From Limnoperna fortunei (Eukaryota; Mollusca; Bivalvia; Mytilida; Modiolidae): a stretch of DNA of 64,000 bases. The notes below the pieces were generated by a model. The model saw only the letters and a program-made list of their open reading frames with translations, did not search any database and had not been told where the DNA came from. The DNA lies in contig OX104119.1 of assembly GCA_944474755.1 (NCBI GenBank), forward strand, positions 47,241,657-47,305,656. Direction: 5' to 3'. Of this stretch, positions 12,206 to 24,268 are shown piece by piece. Made by a program: the position numbers and the translations under genes. Numbering within the stretch: position 1 is the first letter of the stretch; each line of letters opens with the position of its first letter.

Positions 12206-12503
12206 ATTTAAAAAAATAACACAGGAAACCAACCATACGACAAGAGCGGAAAGTCAGGGAACGATTTAGAAAAACATATCGAACCCGAAAAAATACCCAT
12301 AAAATCAAAAACCTAAAGTGAGTGATCCAAACACAATACCATGGGGCACTCAATTGCTCCGGACAAGTAAGCAGTGTCTTCCTCTAATTAGACATATGTC
12401 GAGCAACTCATTTTCATTTCTAGGAAAACTTTAAAGACTTACTATGACTCAGCGAAATGTATGATTGTATTTGAAGGTTAGAATTGATTTCAATAAGCGA
12501 TCA
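12206..12503 (-). mobile_element. Penelope-like-type retroelement fragment, 3' part, interrupted
   Basis: It aligns with 60130-60440: ACCATACGACAAGAGC, ATCAAAAACCTAAAG, ATACCATGGGGCACTCA, TTGCTCCGGACAAGTAAGCA, CTCTAATTAGACATATGTCG, then ATGACTCAGCGAAATGT and CGATCAATAA. These cover the 3' non-coding part and the C-terminal coding end on the - strand. The continuation of the element resumes at about 13430, after a foreign LINE piece. Confidence 0.75.
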
Positions 12504-12504
12504 A

Positions 12505-13430
12505 TAAAAAAAAGAAGACTTCTATCTCTTTGCCACAGTTACTTGACAGTGCTAAATCCCATACTTGGATATTCGCTGATGACTGTCTCTTGTACCGAAA
12601 TATTATTACCAAGAAATACTAGCAGGAAAATTGAGCCTAAAATTGGTGAACAAAAATTGAATGCCAGAAAATGCTATATAAACTTAGTGTTCTAAATAAA
12701 TGTAGCCACTTAACTACAACCTAAACAACACCATCCTGAAGCAAGTAAAGACCAACCCTAATTTGGGCACTATCATTAACGTTACTTTGATGACCTGAAG
12801 TGGAGAATCCACATGAGCAACAAATTCAACGTCGTAACCTAGGATTCGAAAATGCACCCTATTTAGTCGTCACACTGCCTAAATCTCATTGATACGGCCA
12901 ATCGTAGAATATGGATGTATAACATAGGACTACAAAACTGACATCAATACGCTTGAAAATATTCAACACAAGGATGCAAGGGTTTATAATAGATTATAGT
13001 TCAAACTCGCCAGGATGCGTAACCAGCATTATCAAAGACCTCATACTTAAAACTCGTTAGGAAGTACACCCGCCTGAGATTTTTCTATAAAATTGTTGGA
13101 GGGTTGGTACCAGCAATCTCGCCTTATAATTACCTGACTAGTAGAAAGCAATTAAGACATATCCAGTTAAAATCTTATTCTTACTATAATTCCACATAGT
13201 ATCGTAATCCGTGTGCAATAACAGCAGGTTAACCAAGTGCGTCCGTAAACTAAGTCAAATACAGGAATTCATTCTCTGAAAGAACTGTGTAAGACAGGAA
13301 CCATATAAACCTGTTTATTGACAATATAAACAGTCATTTAAACAGCCTCGTCTCCGCGCAAATAATACACCGCATTCTTTTTCCGCTGCAATTTCATCAT
13401 TTTGGAGATCTAGCAATCTACCACATATAG
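12505..13430 (+). mobile_element. Degraded non-LTR retrotransposon (CR1/L2/Jockey type) ORF2 C-terminal part
   Basis: Frame fragments show the reverse-transcriptase catalytic box WIFADDCLLYR (12566-12598), then DLKWRIHM (from 12792), NIQHKDARVYN (about 12959) and FYKIVGGLVPAIS (about 13083), ending near NSFSERT. The order matches the region from the FADD box to the C terminus in CR1/L2-like ORF2 proteins. Many stops and frameshifts break it. It sits inside an older Penelope-like fragment whose two halves flank it on the opposite strand. The exact borders are uncertain by some tens of bases. Confidence 0.8.
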
Positions 13431-13780
13431 ATACAGATACAGAGGGGACAAGTCTAGGAATTCGGAATACTGGCCGTAGCTTCTAGCATAACGTTGGGCA
13501 ATATACACACAATACCCCAGAGCTGCTGGAATATTGCGCCCGATAAACGGAAAGTTCACATTGGAAAACTGAAGTCATCACGTTTGTCGTATCTTGTCTA
13601 GTTTGAATTTTTTCCCGAGCGATTTTCTAGAAAAAACCAAGCCGATAGTTTTAGTATTTTCTTTAATTTAATATTAAGCTCGTTAGGGCAGAAAAAATGC
13701 AAACAGTCAACGAATGTAGCATTTCTCAGTTACAAGAGGTCATCAATAAAGCGAAATGTGAAATAAAAGGATTAGCCTTT
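13430..13780 (-). mobile_element. Penelope-like-type retroelement fragment, 5'-ward part of the interrupted copy
   Basis: It aligns with 60537-60875: AGTCTAGGAATTCGGAATAC, CTTCTAGCATAACG, TACACACAATACC, AGCTGCTGGAATATTG, GAAGTCATCACGTTTGTCGT, TTTTCTAGAA, CTCGTTAGGGCAG and GCGAAATGTGAAAT. On the - strand this corresponds to the stretch downstream of the YIDD box. It is heavily mutated and belongs with 12206-12503. Confidence 0.75.
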
Positions 13781-14129
13781 TTTTCTTCTGTTTATATTGT
13801 TTATTTTAATTAATCGATATACTAAGCAGTGTTATGATTACTCTGAATCGTGGAGAATATGTTTGGTTTTATTTTGTATTTTACTAAATTTCTAGTTATG
13901 TAAATAAGATATATTATACTGTATATATTATAATAAATTACTAAATACCACTTTCGAAAGCGAACGGCTTAAGCCCAAAGAAACCCGGTCTAAGCGTACG
14001 GACGGTTACCCCATCAATTAAAGCCTTTTAAATTGTACTTGTATAAATAACTTATATATGGGACTTTGTCAGTTCTCCATTATGTATTTTAAGGTATTTT
14101 ATATATTCTATGTTGCAAAAAGTGGTTAT

Positions 14130-14392
14130 ATGTTTGTTGTTTGATGGTGCTTAACGCCACTTTCAGCAATTTTTCAGCTATATCATGGCGTCCAGTTTTT
14201 ATTGGGGAGGAAGCCGGACTTCCCGGAGAAAACCCCCGACCTGCGGTAGGAAAACTGGCAATCCTTGTCAATTAAGATTGGAGTCGAGTACACCCTGACT
14301 GCAGTGAGAATCGAACCCGCAATCTCAGTGTTGACAGACCACGCGATCAATAGTAGACGAACTACCTTGACCAATCGGCCACCGAGGCCCCC
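14130..14392 (-). repeat. tRNA-derived SINE, full length
   Basis: One of the best copies. Reading the - strand: GGGGGCCTCGGTGGCCGATT, A box region, CACTGAGATTGCGGGTTCGA (B box), ACTCGACTCCAATCTTAATT, GACAAGGATTGCCAGTTTTC, GGGGTTTTCTCCGG, AAAACTGGACGCCATGATAT, AGCTGAAAAATTGCTGAAAG, and a tail CATCAAACAACAAACA. The overlapping 60-63 residue open frames are spurious. Confidence 0.95.
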
Positions 14393-15014
14393 AAAAAGTG
14401 TTTATAAAGGAGACTTCGAGTAAACTATGCCATATGATACCTTTTGTTTTATGTTACTTGAAAGTAGGTTCAAGCTTGGGATTTGACTTACTCGATTTAT
14501 ACCTCTGGATTCCCTGGGAAACAAGGGGTCGCAAAAGTTTATAGCTTTTGGCAGACACTGTTTGTTTTAGTACACTTAAAACTGGTTTAAAGATTGTTGC
14601 AAACACAATTTAGTTTTCGCACCCTTAAATCTATTTTATTGCTTGTGAAAGACCCAATGTGGTTTTAAACACTTGAAACAAGGCATTGGCATGTGGCTGG
14701 CACAGGTTGGTTTCGTACATATTAAACTAGGTCATTGTTTTAAATACATTTTAAACTATATTAGTGTTTGTCATAAATAACATTTGTCTAAGAACATATT
14801 TAATTAGATCATTGATTGTGGCAGACACATTGTTATGGAAGATAAACAGTTTGTTTGACTTAAAACTGTGACATTGTGTCTGGCAGACACAACCTCTTGT
14901 GCTCTAAAATACATTTACCTTTGCGACTTACATTATGGTAAGGAGATTGTAAAGACCTGACAAGCAATGTAATAGACCACATACAAGTATGGATTATAGT
15001 AACAAACAAATGTT

Positions 15015-15225
15015 GCCCAAGTGATTTAAGTAGTTATTTATCTATCATTACAGCATGTAAACAATAAGGTTCTGAATTTGAGTCTGACCTGGATTAAAGT
15101 GCACTCTACACCAAATTAATTGACCAGGATTGCCAGTCTGACTGTCGAATATCGTGTTTTTCATTTAATACGCAGATTTTCTCCGTAACAAAAACTGAAA
15201 GTAGCATAAAGTCTCACACAAACAA
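15015..15225 (+). repeat. Decayed SINE
   Basis: Aligns loosely to the family: TTTAAGTAGTT (head), GGTTCTGAATTTGAGTCTGA (B box region), ACCAAATTAATTGACCAGGA, TTGCCAG, ATTTTCTCCGTAACAAAAAC, TGAAAGTAGC and a terminal ACACAAACAAAA. It lies just upstream of the first recognised transporter exon. Confidence 0.65.
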
Positions 15226-15530
15226 AATAGAGATCATGGTCACACTTCATATTAAATGTGCACTCGATGACATCAAGTCTGTTGATGTCAACCTCTCCGT
15301 CAATTCAATTCATGGTTATTTCATTTTGCTTTAACCAAAGCTGATAACATACCTACGTCATTTAATATACATGTACAGTAATTTTACCGCATATCATCAG
15401 AAATTTCAACAGCATATATAGGAACCTAAAGAAAAAATGCAGAACTATAAATTTTCAAAATTATATATATTACAAAATAATCATATCGATTCCTGCTGCG
15501 CATGCTCATCAATCATTAATTATTTTTCAG

Positions 15531-15717
15531 TAGTAACAACGACAGCGGACATTCCAATCTCCGGGGAAACTGGACAAATTAATATTCTTGGATTGGTTGT
15601 ATTTTCCGTACTGATTGGCATTGTTTTAGGAAGGATGGGGCATAAAGCCAAACCAATAATAGACTTCTGTACCTGTCTGACAGATGCATCGATGAATCTG
15701 TTTGTTGCCTTTATTTG
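15531..15717 (+). CDS. Excitatory amino acid transporter (SLC1 family), internal exon 1 of 5 seen
   Basis: This exon begins the visible part of a Na+-coupled glutamate/aspartate transporter of the plasma membrane. An acceptor TTTTTCAG precedes it, and the donor GTTCGT follows. The exon starts two bases into a codon and ends with TG of a Trp codon (intron phase 2). It encodes about 61 residues including GETGQINILGLVVFS and GIVLGRMGHKAKPI, matching transmembrane segment 5 and the following loop of EAATs. The longer frame 15437-15904 simply reads through both splice sites. The protein's N-terminal segments 1-4 are not found upstream; they may lie on exons I missed or outside the window. The following intron (1368 bp) holds a more complex island at 16205-16470 open on both strands but without recognised similarity. 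Confidence 0.93.
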
Positions 15718-17085
15718 GTTCGTAGAACATTACCGGTTATTTCTGAGTAATTGTAAATATATAAACCATTTGATCGAGAAAGTAAGTTGTTTTCTATGCA
15801 CGATACCGGGAATTGAAATGGATATCATTTTTACTAACAATTCCGTTTTAGAAAATCGTAGAGAAATGCAGCCGCAACTAACCTATAGATTAAAGTGTGA
15901 ATAAATGAAATGCCACCTTAGTAACTGCAAGAATATTTACGAAATATAAAATAATTTGAAGATAAAATGCATGCATTTATTGTAGTTCAAGTTCCGGAAA
16001 GGAGTTAGTTCGAATGTTTGACTGACGAATATTACTCTGTATATTACCACTATACAACTCCAGCTTAATGTAATAGATATTGATAACCTGGTTAATAGTT
16101 ATATGTTAATAAAATCTAAATCATCTACATTTACCTAAATTGGGAATAAAACGAACAAAGGACTATAAAAGCATACACTTATGTATAATATTAATGTGAA
16201 GTTCAGTTTAATATTAAACATTGTAAAACAAAGCTATGTGTTCTCTACGGCTGATTGCGTCAAAGCCTGGAAAGAATGACTTGTTGCTTTCAGAGCAGAA
16301 GTTTTTTTCAGTAATCAAACCTGACGCCAATTGGCAACAAAAGCTCACATGCACCGTCGGTGCTGTTGAGCTACTAATCTTATTATATCTATATTGTTTC
16401 AACCACATTTCTGTAGACGCCGAATTTGTAAACATATATTCTAGGATGAATTCAAATACATTTTAAAAATAAGTTGCAAAACTGACAGCCAACACATAGT
16501 AACTGTATATACTGCGCCATTGTTTTTAATTTACACTTCAATCTCTGGAGACTGGTGCAAATTATTTTGTTTAAACAAACATAATTAAACAAAAGCGTCT
16601 ATCAATAATCTAATTGCAGCGAAGTTCTGCTGGGTCATGACGAAAATAATAGCGTTAAGCAATTTTTGTGAAAGGTAGTCTACTGGGAATTGACTTAAAC
16701 AAAAATTCGATTAAATTGATTACTTTTCTAGATCAAAATCTAAAAATAATGTACAAATTGATAAAGTATTGCCAAAAGGCTATTCATCGTATTTTTAAGT
16801 GTTGACAATGCCGATGACATCCAATGAACTTTTATTATATCTATAAATAATAGCACTGCAAGCTAGCCCTTCCTTTCAGACAAAAAAGTATTTGCTTATA
16901 AATTTATAAGTTATTCGTAAAAATATTGTAACAAAACTGTATAATTTCAATTGTGAATTAATAAAGAAAAGTCTATGGCTATTAAAATTTATTTTTTGGC
17001 ATTATGCTGTTTATCGAATTTGCAGATATTTTATAACCTTATATCTTACATTTAATTAATATAATTTGATTTATTTTGAATAAAG

Positions 17086-17319
17086 GTATTCACCAGTGGG
17101 AATAGCGTTTTTAATTGCTGGGAAGATTGTGGAAATGGAAGATTTCGGAGTGTTGTTGACACAAGTTGGACTTTACTTTCTAACGGTGTTAGTTGGACTG
17201 ATAATTCATGGAACATTAGTTCTTCCTGGACTCTTCTTCCTGTTTACGAGAAGAAACCCATATAAGTTTATTTTTGGTTTACTTCAAGCAATGGCAACGG
17301 CTTTCGGTACCTCAAGCAG
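17086..17319 (+). CDS. Excitatory amino acid transporter, exon 2 of 5
   Basis: The acceptor is AATAAAG and the donor GTAAATAG. The first base completes the split Trp codon and gives the family sequence [20 protein letters not shown]. It continues through [18 protein letters not shown] and [20 protein letters not shown], covering transmembrane segment 6 and the first half of re-entrant hairpin HP1. It ends two bases into the serine codon of the SSSS motif (phase 2). The 234-nt length keeps the frame with both neighbours. Confidence 0.95.
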
Positions 17320-17867
17320 GTAAATAGTCAATACGACTAAGACATAGCAGACCGTTATCAACACTAGTTAAAAAATACGCCTCGTTAAATCCACTTCAGC
17401 TAGTTAGCATGTTTAAGCATAAAAAGTGCAATATAGACTTTTGGTGTTTCAACGTACATTTAAGATTAATACATTTTTATGAATACAAAATAATCCAAAA
17501 CATTGAAACATGTAACATGTTTTGAACAATAAAACGTGAAAAATGCGGCATGGAACAATATGAAGCAAATATGTAGGCTATATTTCTAATCTTGTAATTC
17601 AAAATGTTATTTTTATAAATATAAAAGACAGGTTTTTAAAACTTTATCTGGAACAACACACATTTTGAAAATAACATAGTATTCGTCAAAAGATGTGATT
17701 TGAGATAAAACTTCATCAAGTGCAATCCTTTTCTGTATTCTTAGTTTTACGTTGATGTGTTTTCCTTTCTTGCCAATAAGAATTACATTTGGTTTTAAGC
17801 ATGTTTTGTCGTACTACTGTGTAAAAATATTGTTCTTTAGATCGCTATCTTAAGCATTTTGTTGCAG

Positions 17868-18062
17868 TTCAGCAACCATGCCAATTACCCTTCACTGTCT
17901 GGAACATAACAATGGCATTGATCCCCGTGTTGCTGGGTTTGTCATCCCAGTGGGAGCTACCATTAACATGGACGGAACAGCTCTTTATGAAGCTGTGGCG
18001 GCGTTATTTATCGCTCAGGTTAACAACGCTTCTATGTCATTTGGTCAGATCGTGACAATCAG
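17868..18062 (+). CDS. Excitatory amino acid transporter, exon 3 of 5 (HP1 tip and TM7)
   Basis: It follows acceptor TTTTGTTGCAG and ends at donor GTAAGA. Joined to exon 2 it restores [12 protein letters not shown], the serine-rich tip of HP1 that gates the cytoplasmic side. [20 protein letters not shown] follows; NMDGT in segment 7 is the signature that contributes Na+ and substrate contacts in this family. [18 protein letters not shown] leads to HP2. The intron is phase 2 again. Confidence 0.95.
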
Positions 18063-18741
18063 GTAAGATGTCAAATCTTTAGAACAAAAGTTAGAAAATA
18101 CCACAATAATCTTCACGAAAAAAGGAATGGAAAGACAAAAAATTCTACGACGGAAGAAAATACCAAACCAGCTAAATCAAAAATGCAAATAGTATAAACA
18201 ATTAAACAATTTAAATTGAAAAAAAATTTAAATGATCTGGTCGATACTGTAGTCTGGGCTAAAAGCATAGCAATCAATTTCAAATGACATATTCTGCAAA
18301 CAAACAAAAATGTTGATTTGATAAATCCATATTTTTCTAAACAAGCTTATTATTTATTTATAGCATTTCATTAGACACTTTAGACTTAGCAAGTTCATAA
18401 ATATTATAAAAGACGACAACTGAGAGATAATAAACACGACGAATAATTTGAAGCAGCCTTTTAATATTTTAATTCCATGTTCCTAGTTGCCGGGTACCTA
18501 TATTAAGGATGGTGAATATATTAGATCCGAAGAAGTAACATTAGCATGCATTCTCTTCCTTAGAGATTCAACGCGTAGGAAACCCAATTTCCCAACATTA
18601 AACTCCTTAATATTTGTCCCATATTGGGCAAAAATAAGAACACTAACCTGTACTAAACGCCATAGATACTGTGCTGCTTTTAGTGTTCAAAGCATCTGTT
18701 AAAACATTGTTAAAGAAAAAAAAATATATTAAATATTTAAG

Positions 18742-18876
18742 CATCACAGCTACTGCAGCATCCATTGGAGCTGCCGGTGTACCTCAAGCTGGCCTCGTCA
18801 CCATGGTAATTGTGTTGGCAGCGGTGGGCCTACCAACGGAGGACATAACGCTGATATTGGTCGTCGACTGGTTTTT
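18742..18876 (+). CDS. Excitatory amino acid transporter, exon 4 of 5 (HP2)
   Basis: The acceptor is TATTTAAG and the donor GTAAGTAT. It encodes [20 protein letters not shown], the second re-entrant hairpin (extracellular gate), and continues [20 protein letters not shown] to VDWFL, whose last codon is split after two bases. The longer frame starting at 18671 is intron read-through. The 2347-bp intron that follows contains a full SINE at 20155 and a decayed one near 21000. Confidence 0.95.
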
Positions 18877-20154
18877 GTAAGTATCTGACAAAACAATATG
18901 ATGTATAATATTTGTCCTGATTAGTTGACAAGGGGTAAGATGTCCCAGAGCTACTGATTTCTGATAGGTCTAGGCGACCCATTTTCTTTCTTTTTAAATC
19001 TAGATTGTAATTCAGACATAATGTACAATCATTTATAAAATGTGTAAATGTCTTACAGTGCTTATAGTCCCCAATTCACTATAAATGGTATGACTCTATG
19101 AATGTAAAATGCATTTACGTTGTTAATATAGGTGTTAACTACATATTCTTGAACATGTATAAATATTTTATTGTAACATGTAGATAATACAAATACTACT
19201 GTACCATCAGCTGATTACTACAGCAAAACGCTTGATATCTTCCTGTCACGTCAATTCCTAATATAAGGTTAATCAGCATTTCAAATAAAAATGACAAACT
19301 GTCATGCTTTATTCATTAAAAAGTTTCAGTGTGATAATTAACCATGTTAATCATTAGTATCTCGGGGATACCGGTAACAAGATTACAGCATTAATAGTAT
19401 TTGTCATGAAGATAACTTGATATATCTAAGTTGAAAATGGTTTTTTGGTTCAGTAATTTAAAAAAAAACAGAAGAAGAAGCACAAGGCGGTAAATGCTAG
19501 TTTAATGGAAACAAATTTAAATACAAATACATCTAATATCTAACAATTATTTTCAATCGTATTGGATGAAATACATGTCATGCGAGTTCAATACTGATTT
19601 CTTAGAGAGATATTTTTCTTTGAAAATTGATGATAACAATTAGCACGCGGTTTCCAAATACAAATGTACTGTTGAGACTTGTCCCACCGCATTCAATATA
19701 ATTCTTAAACATAGACAAATCAGTATCTGTCAAATTGACGTCGCAGTGAAAAGGCAAAACCAATAATCTTTTTTTTCAGTGGCAGCCAAAGTTTCTACCA
19801 TTTGTTGTTTCCTTGAATCTTAATAATTTGTAGCAATTATTTTAAATTCCTGTACGAGTTTCTATAAATATAATGGATTTATTATTATTAAGCTATATAA
19901 CTAACTAGCATAGTTGATGACAATATTACTATGATTGGGAATGTGTCATAAATTAAACGCTAATAATAGAATGTTTCAGTTTAACGACTTGTTTTGCAAA
20001 CATCACCAGATTTCTCATTTGCCATATATGGCCTAGCACTATTTGTGAAGAAGCGAACATTTCATATTAATGGCAATGATATTTAGATAGTTAAAAAAAC
20101 ACAGGTCAAAGTATGATCAAATGTTCATTTATAACGACGATTTCAGTTCAGTTC

Positions 20155-20420
20155 GGGGTCTAGTTGGCCGAGTGTTTAAGGTAGTTCGTCTGCTATTGAT
20201 CACGTGGTCTCTCAACACTGAGATTGCGGGTTCGATTCTCACTGCGGGCAGGATGTACTCTACTCCAATCTTAATTGACAAGGATTGCCAGTTTTCCTAC
20301 CGCAGGTCGAGGGTTTTCTCCGGGTACTCCGGCTTCCTCACCCAATAAAAACTGGACGCCATGATATAGCTGAAAAATTGCTGAAACTGGCGTTAAAACA
20401 CCATTTAAACAAACAAACAA
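20155..20420 (+). repeat. tRNA-derived SINE, full length, well preserved
   Basis: Head GGGGTCTAGTTGGCCGAGTG (A box), GATTGCGGGTTCGATTCTCA (B box), ACTCCAATCTTAATTGACAA, GGATTGCCAGTTTTCCTACC, GGGTTTTCTCCGGGTACTCC, AAAAACTGGACGCCATGATA, TAGCTGAAAAATTGCTGAAA, and the tail CCATTTAAACAAACAAACAA. It sits in the last intron of the transporter gene and is useful as the family reference for this window. Confidence 0.96.
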
Positions 20421-20994
20421 AATCAGTTCAGTTCCATAAAAAAATTGTATTCATTCTTTCCTCGCCATCATTGTTTTTAAAACGAATACTTTACCACAGA
20501 GCATGGCTTCGTGGTGATGTTTTTGACTGATAATTTGTTTGTCACATGGGTATTTCTCCGCTTATTTCCTACTCAATAAGCAATGGCACATAGTTTTTTC
20601 AAATTTGAAACAACGTAAATTGGGCATTAAATTTAAACTCTAAATCTTGACAATTTTAACGTTAAAAACAGCAACGAGGTGATAGAACTATTTAAATTTT
20701 AACGGCGTAAGAATCGTGCACGTGACCAACGAAATTTATATGGTATAATATGGGTATTTACATTTGAATTGGCCAATCAGAACTCAGCTTTCTAACAATT
20801 GTTATTCTTATTTTCATTAACAAACGCTTTCTGCACACAACGATTATCATTTTCAAGTGTACAAACATTTGATTGTCATTTTATATATCCCGTTCAAGTG
20901 TTGAATAATAATGGGGTACGTTGAGTGTCGCTATTTAAAATATTTGTTTCCCCGGTAAAAACTATACATGTTCTTTGACGTTTTTGCCATGTTT

Positions 20995-21180
20995 TAGGAA
21001 GTATAAAGCTGTTTCATGGCGTCTAGTTTAGTTAAGAAAGAGTGCATAGCATTGGCTGCAAATCTCCGACATTATGTCATTAGAGGTTGTAACACATATT
21101 GCCCGAAGTCAATCGCGAACTCAAAGCTTTACTAGTTAGACACGCGGGTGATCAGTATTCTAACTACCCTGTCAGCTCAT
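20995..21180 (-). repeat. Decayed SINE in the last transporter intron
   Basis: In + orientation it reads AAGCTGTTTCATGGCGTCTA (3' block), TATTGCCCGAAGTCAATCGC with CGAACTCAAAGC (B box side), then GGTGATCAGTATTCTAACTA of the head. It is strongly diverged and ends about 40 bp before the last exon of the transporter. Confidence 0.65.
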
Positions 21181-21223
21181 CAACTTTGTCCTCAAAACTA
21201 TATTTGAATATTATTTTTTACAG

Positions 21224-21404
21224 GGATCGTTTTCGAACTATGACAAATGTGATGGGTGACTGTCTTGGTGCAGGGATCGTTTATTATATGTCAAAAAACG
21301 AGCTACCTCCACTCCACAATGAAGAGTACGATTATGAATTGGCAACAAATCCAAGTAACAGAAAAAGTGTTCCGAATGGAACCGACACAATGACTGCAGT
21401 GTAA
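21224..21404 (+). CDS. Excitatory amino acid transporter, last exon (TM8 and C-terminal tail)
   Basis: It follows acceptor ATTTTTTACAG and ends in TAA at 21402-21404. It encodes DRFRTMTNVMGDCLGAGIVY, i.e. segment 8. The second arginine of DRFR is the residue that binds the side-chain carboxylate in acidic amino acid transporters (Cys in neutral ASCT types), and the aspartate of MGD is the conserved cation-site residue. This supports glutamate/aspartate as substrate. A hydrophilic tail of about 35 residues ends in TAV, a class I PDZ-ligand pattern. Visible coding total is 932 nt, about 309 residues, against roughly 500-570 for whole family members. Confidence 0.95.
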
Positions 21405-24199
21405 AGTCTGAAGAGTGCAAGCAGTCGATTGTTGAAGTATTGAACTTTATATAACAAGATACGTTATCAGCGAAACTTTCATACAAATAAGATTTCATCA
21501 ATGTTTCATCCTTTTATACACGAATGAAAAGAAGAAAAGAGAGACCATTTTGTTAGAAAACTAAAATCGTGTGTGCGTTTACAATCTTTACAGAAACATA
21601 TCGTTTGAATTATTCCATATAATATACAAGCAGAAATGTTTTTCATTCATTTATATATTTGTCAAAGTAAGCATATACATATGTAAATTTGACTTGAGTG
21701 TAAATCTATTACATGGTCACATACTTTTTGACAAACTCCAAACAATTGTTTTGTAGTTTGTAATTTAAATCATTCGCACAGTAGAAATGCACAATAGTAT
21801 CACAAATCGATGTTATATAATTCCGTTCGTTATTATTATTATAATATATATATATATTCATTATATGTGTTATGTAAAATCTATAGAAACAAAGATTGAT
21901 GTACATATGAGGTATTAAAAAACTTGTACTGAATACAGCCTTTAGTGAGTGATACATGGTTAGGAATTTTTTATATCATATTTCAATTATTTATAAAATA
22001 CTTGTGTCTGTGTTACTCACATCTTTACACTATACTCTGTTCAATCTAATCAGGAAATTATTTATCATAATATATTTTTTTTTAATTTTGTGTAAATCTT
22101 TTTATATTTGTATAGACAAGCATACAAAAATATAAAGAAACGGATAATTGTCAACAATGGCGTCTACCGATATCCTGCTTAATACTACATTAATTTATTG
22201 TTAAATCTTTTGTGATGCTGATCTGGCATTCGGGCTTATTTCGTTTTTTTTTTTTGTTTTTTTTTTGTTAACACAGATGCATTCACCAACTTACTCTTGA
22301 ACCAACGGGATTTTAATCCGCAAAATGACATTCGGAAACATTATGGGACTTTCAAATAAAACAAAGTTAAGAATTCACAAAAACCGTATAACGTCACTGG
22401 TTCTATAACAGTCAGTTAGATTCTTGATTAATTTAAAAAGAGGCGATTGCTAATCTACGAATGTAAGTGTCACATTTATTTTAAACAGTAATTAAAACTT
22501 TCGAATTAGATTCTTGCGACTGGACAATTAAAAATGTTGCATGAATAAATAGGTCCAAAAATTGTTCGAAGTGAAGCTGATTTGTAATAGCCAAATCTTA
22601 TGTTAACTGGTAAGATGTGTTTCAAGGACCTAGAACTCCCTGTTTAAAAATAAGTTCTAAAGAACGAACTGTAAATAATATCAGTAATCATAGTTTGTGT
22701 ATAAATTGCATTGTGTAAGTAATGTAGTCATCATGTGTATTTATTCATTAAGAAAGATTATATAACCATCCATAAAAATCCTGACGCTTGTAGAAATTAA
22801 TATAATTTATTATAAAAATTATTATACTGTATAATAATATTGTAACACTGTATAATATTTATTGATAATGAACAGTGCTCTATGTAAAAGTTTATTATTC
22901 ATCTAAGTCCATCTAAATCAGTTAGCAAAAATTAGAAAACTAAAATCGAAAATTGTTTAATTGTACAAAAAAAAATCAATTTTTATATTGTAAGTATTGT
23001 TGTTTTTTATAATTAATAATTTTTTTTGTTGAAAAAAATTGAAATTTTCAACTTGTTCTACTTTGTTATTAAAATGCATATCAAAATATAATGTAAGAAA
23101 CTAATTCGCCGGACAATAAAACAGTGATAGGCACTTCATAAGTTAATTTAAACTTAACGCAAAGTTAATACTATACGTACTATTATATTTCTTAAATCAA
23201 ATATTTTGGACATTACCTTGTATCGACTTTATACATCGAGTTTAATATGTTTTATATACAGATAGTGCGTAATTATATAACATAAAGTAAACCGGGTATA
23301 AAAAATATGAATAAACGTACAATTGTATAAAATAAAACTGAATATGTACTTATTTGTGTAAAGTAATTGTTTAAACTTTTATAAATAAATGTCTCAAAAC
23401 ATTGTCAGCTTCGTTGGTGTTTTGTGTACAAGATCGGTCTATTGACCGCACAGAGGTTTTTGTTAGAGTACTATGACCAAGGTGAAGTGCATGTCTGGTC
23501 AGGGGAAGTAACTTCTGCTGATGCCTTCACACTTGATCATGTATTTGGGGAATTGTTCTTAGCTCACATGGTTCATTTCCATATTGTTTTTAAAAACACA
23601 AGACGATGCCAGTTTTCAATATCTATATTGTTCAGTTTACACATATATATCTACATAACAAAGTTCATGAACATAAATGCACCATAATAAAAATACAGTG
23701 TAAATTCAGACTGGTTTCTATTGGTGTCAAAAACTTAACTCTCTATCTATTTCTCCAGCATTATTTATATAAAGAAATGTTTAATTCTTTAACTAGCCAA
23801 TCACATTAGCTGAAACCCCAAACTGGGTAGTCCTCAACAGTATTAAAATAATTGACATATTTCTACAGAGTAACAATTAACTGATATTATAAATAATAAA
23901 TAATCCCATAAACTATGTCTTAGACAATTAAAATGACATTCCTAAAATAAGTGTTAATCCAACTAACAATTAGGTCTTTTGTTGTAATTTCTCAAAGGTG
24001 CTAAAATAACATAATGGACACCCTTCTAATACATTTTAACAATACAACCCAAATTCCACATATGTGAGTTAAAACTGTAATTCATGTAATATTATGTAAA
24101 ATAAACACCTTTCGCAAAACTATCTAATTAAATTAATTCTATCAGACAAGTAATATTTTACATAGCATGTTATGCTTTATCCAATATTGCATAAAACTT

Positions 24200-24268
24200 T
24201 AATAAATTGTATTTCAAATAAGAAACTTATATTAACTGTGAAAACTATATAATTTTTCACTGGTGATA
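24200..24268 (+). repeat. 69-bp direct repeat, copy A
   Basis: Begins TAATAAATTGTATTTCAAAT and ends TTTTTCACTGGTGATA. It is identical base for base to 24880-24948, and the flanks on both sides differ at once. The start-to-start distance is 680 bp. Confidence 0.95.

Noticed and set aside
14540..14900. Second minisatellite related to 2474-3164
   Set aside because: Phrases such as GGCAGACAC and ACACTTAAAAC recur irregularly, but no constant period could be established by eye.
16214..16466. Overlapping open frames on both strands in transporter intron 1
   Set aside because: No family recognised, no convincing splice sites, and the transporter exons on either side join correctly without it.
20155..20245. 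tRNA gene
   Set aside because: A and B boxes are present, but the sequence is the head of a SINE repeated about twenty times; no cloverleaf with an intact acceptor stem was found.
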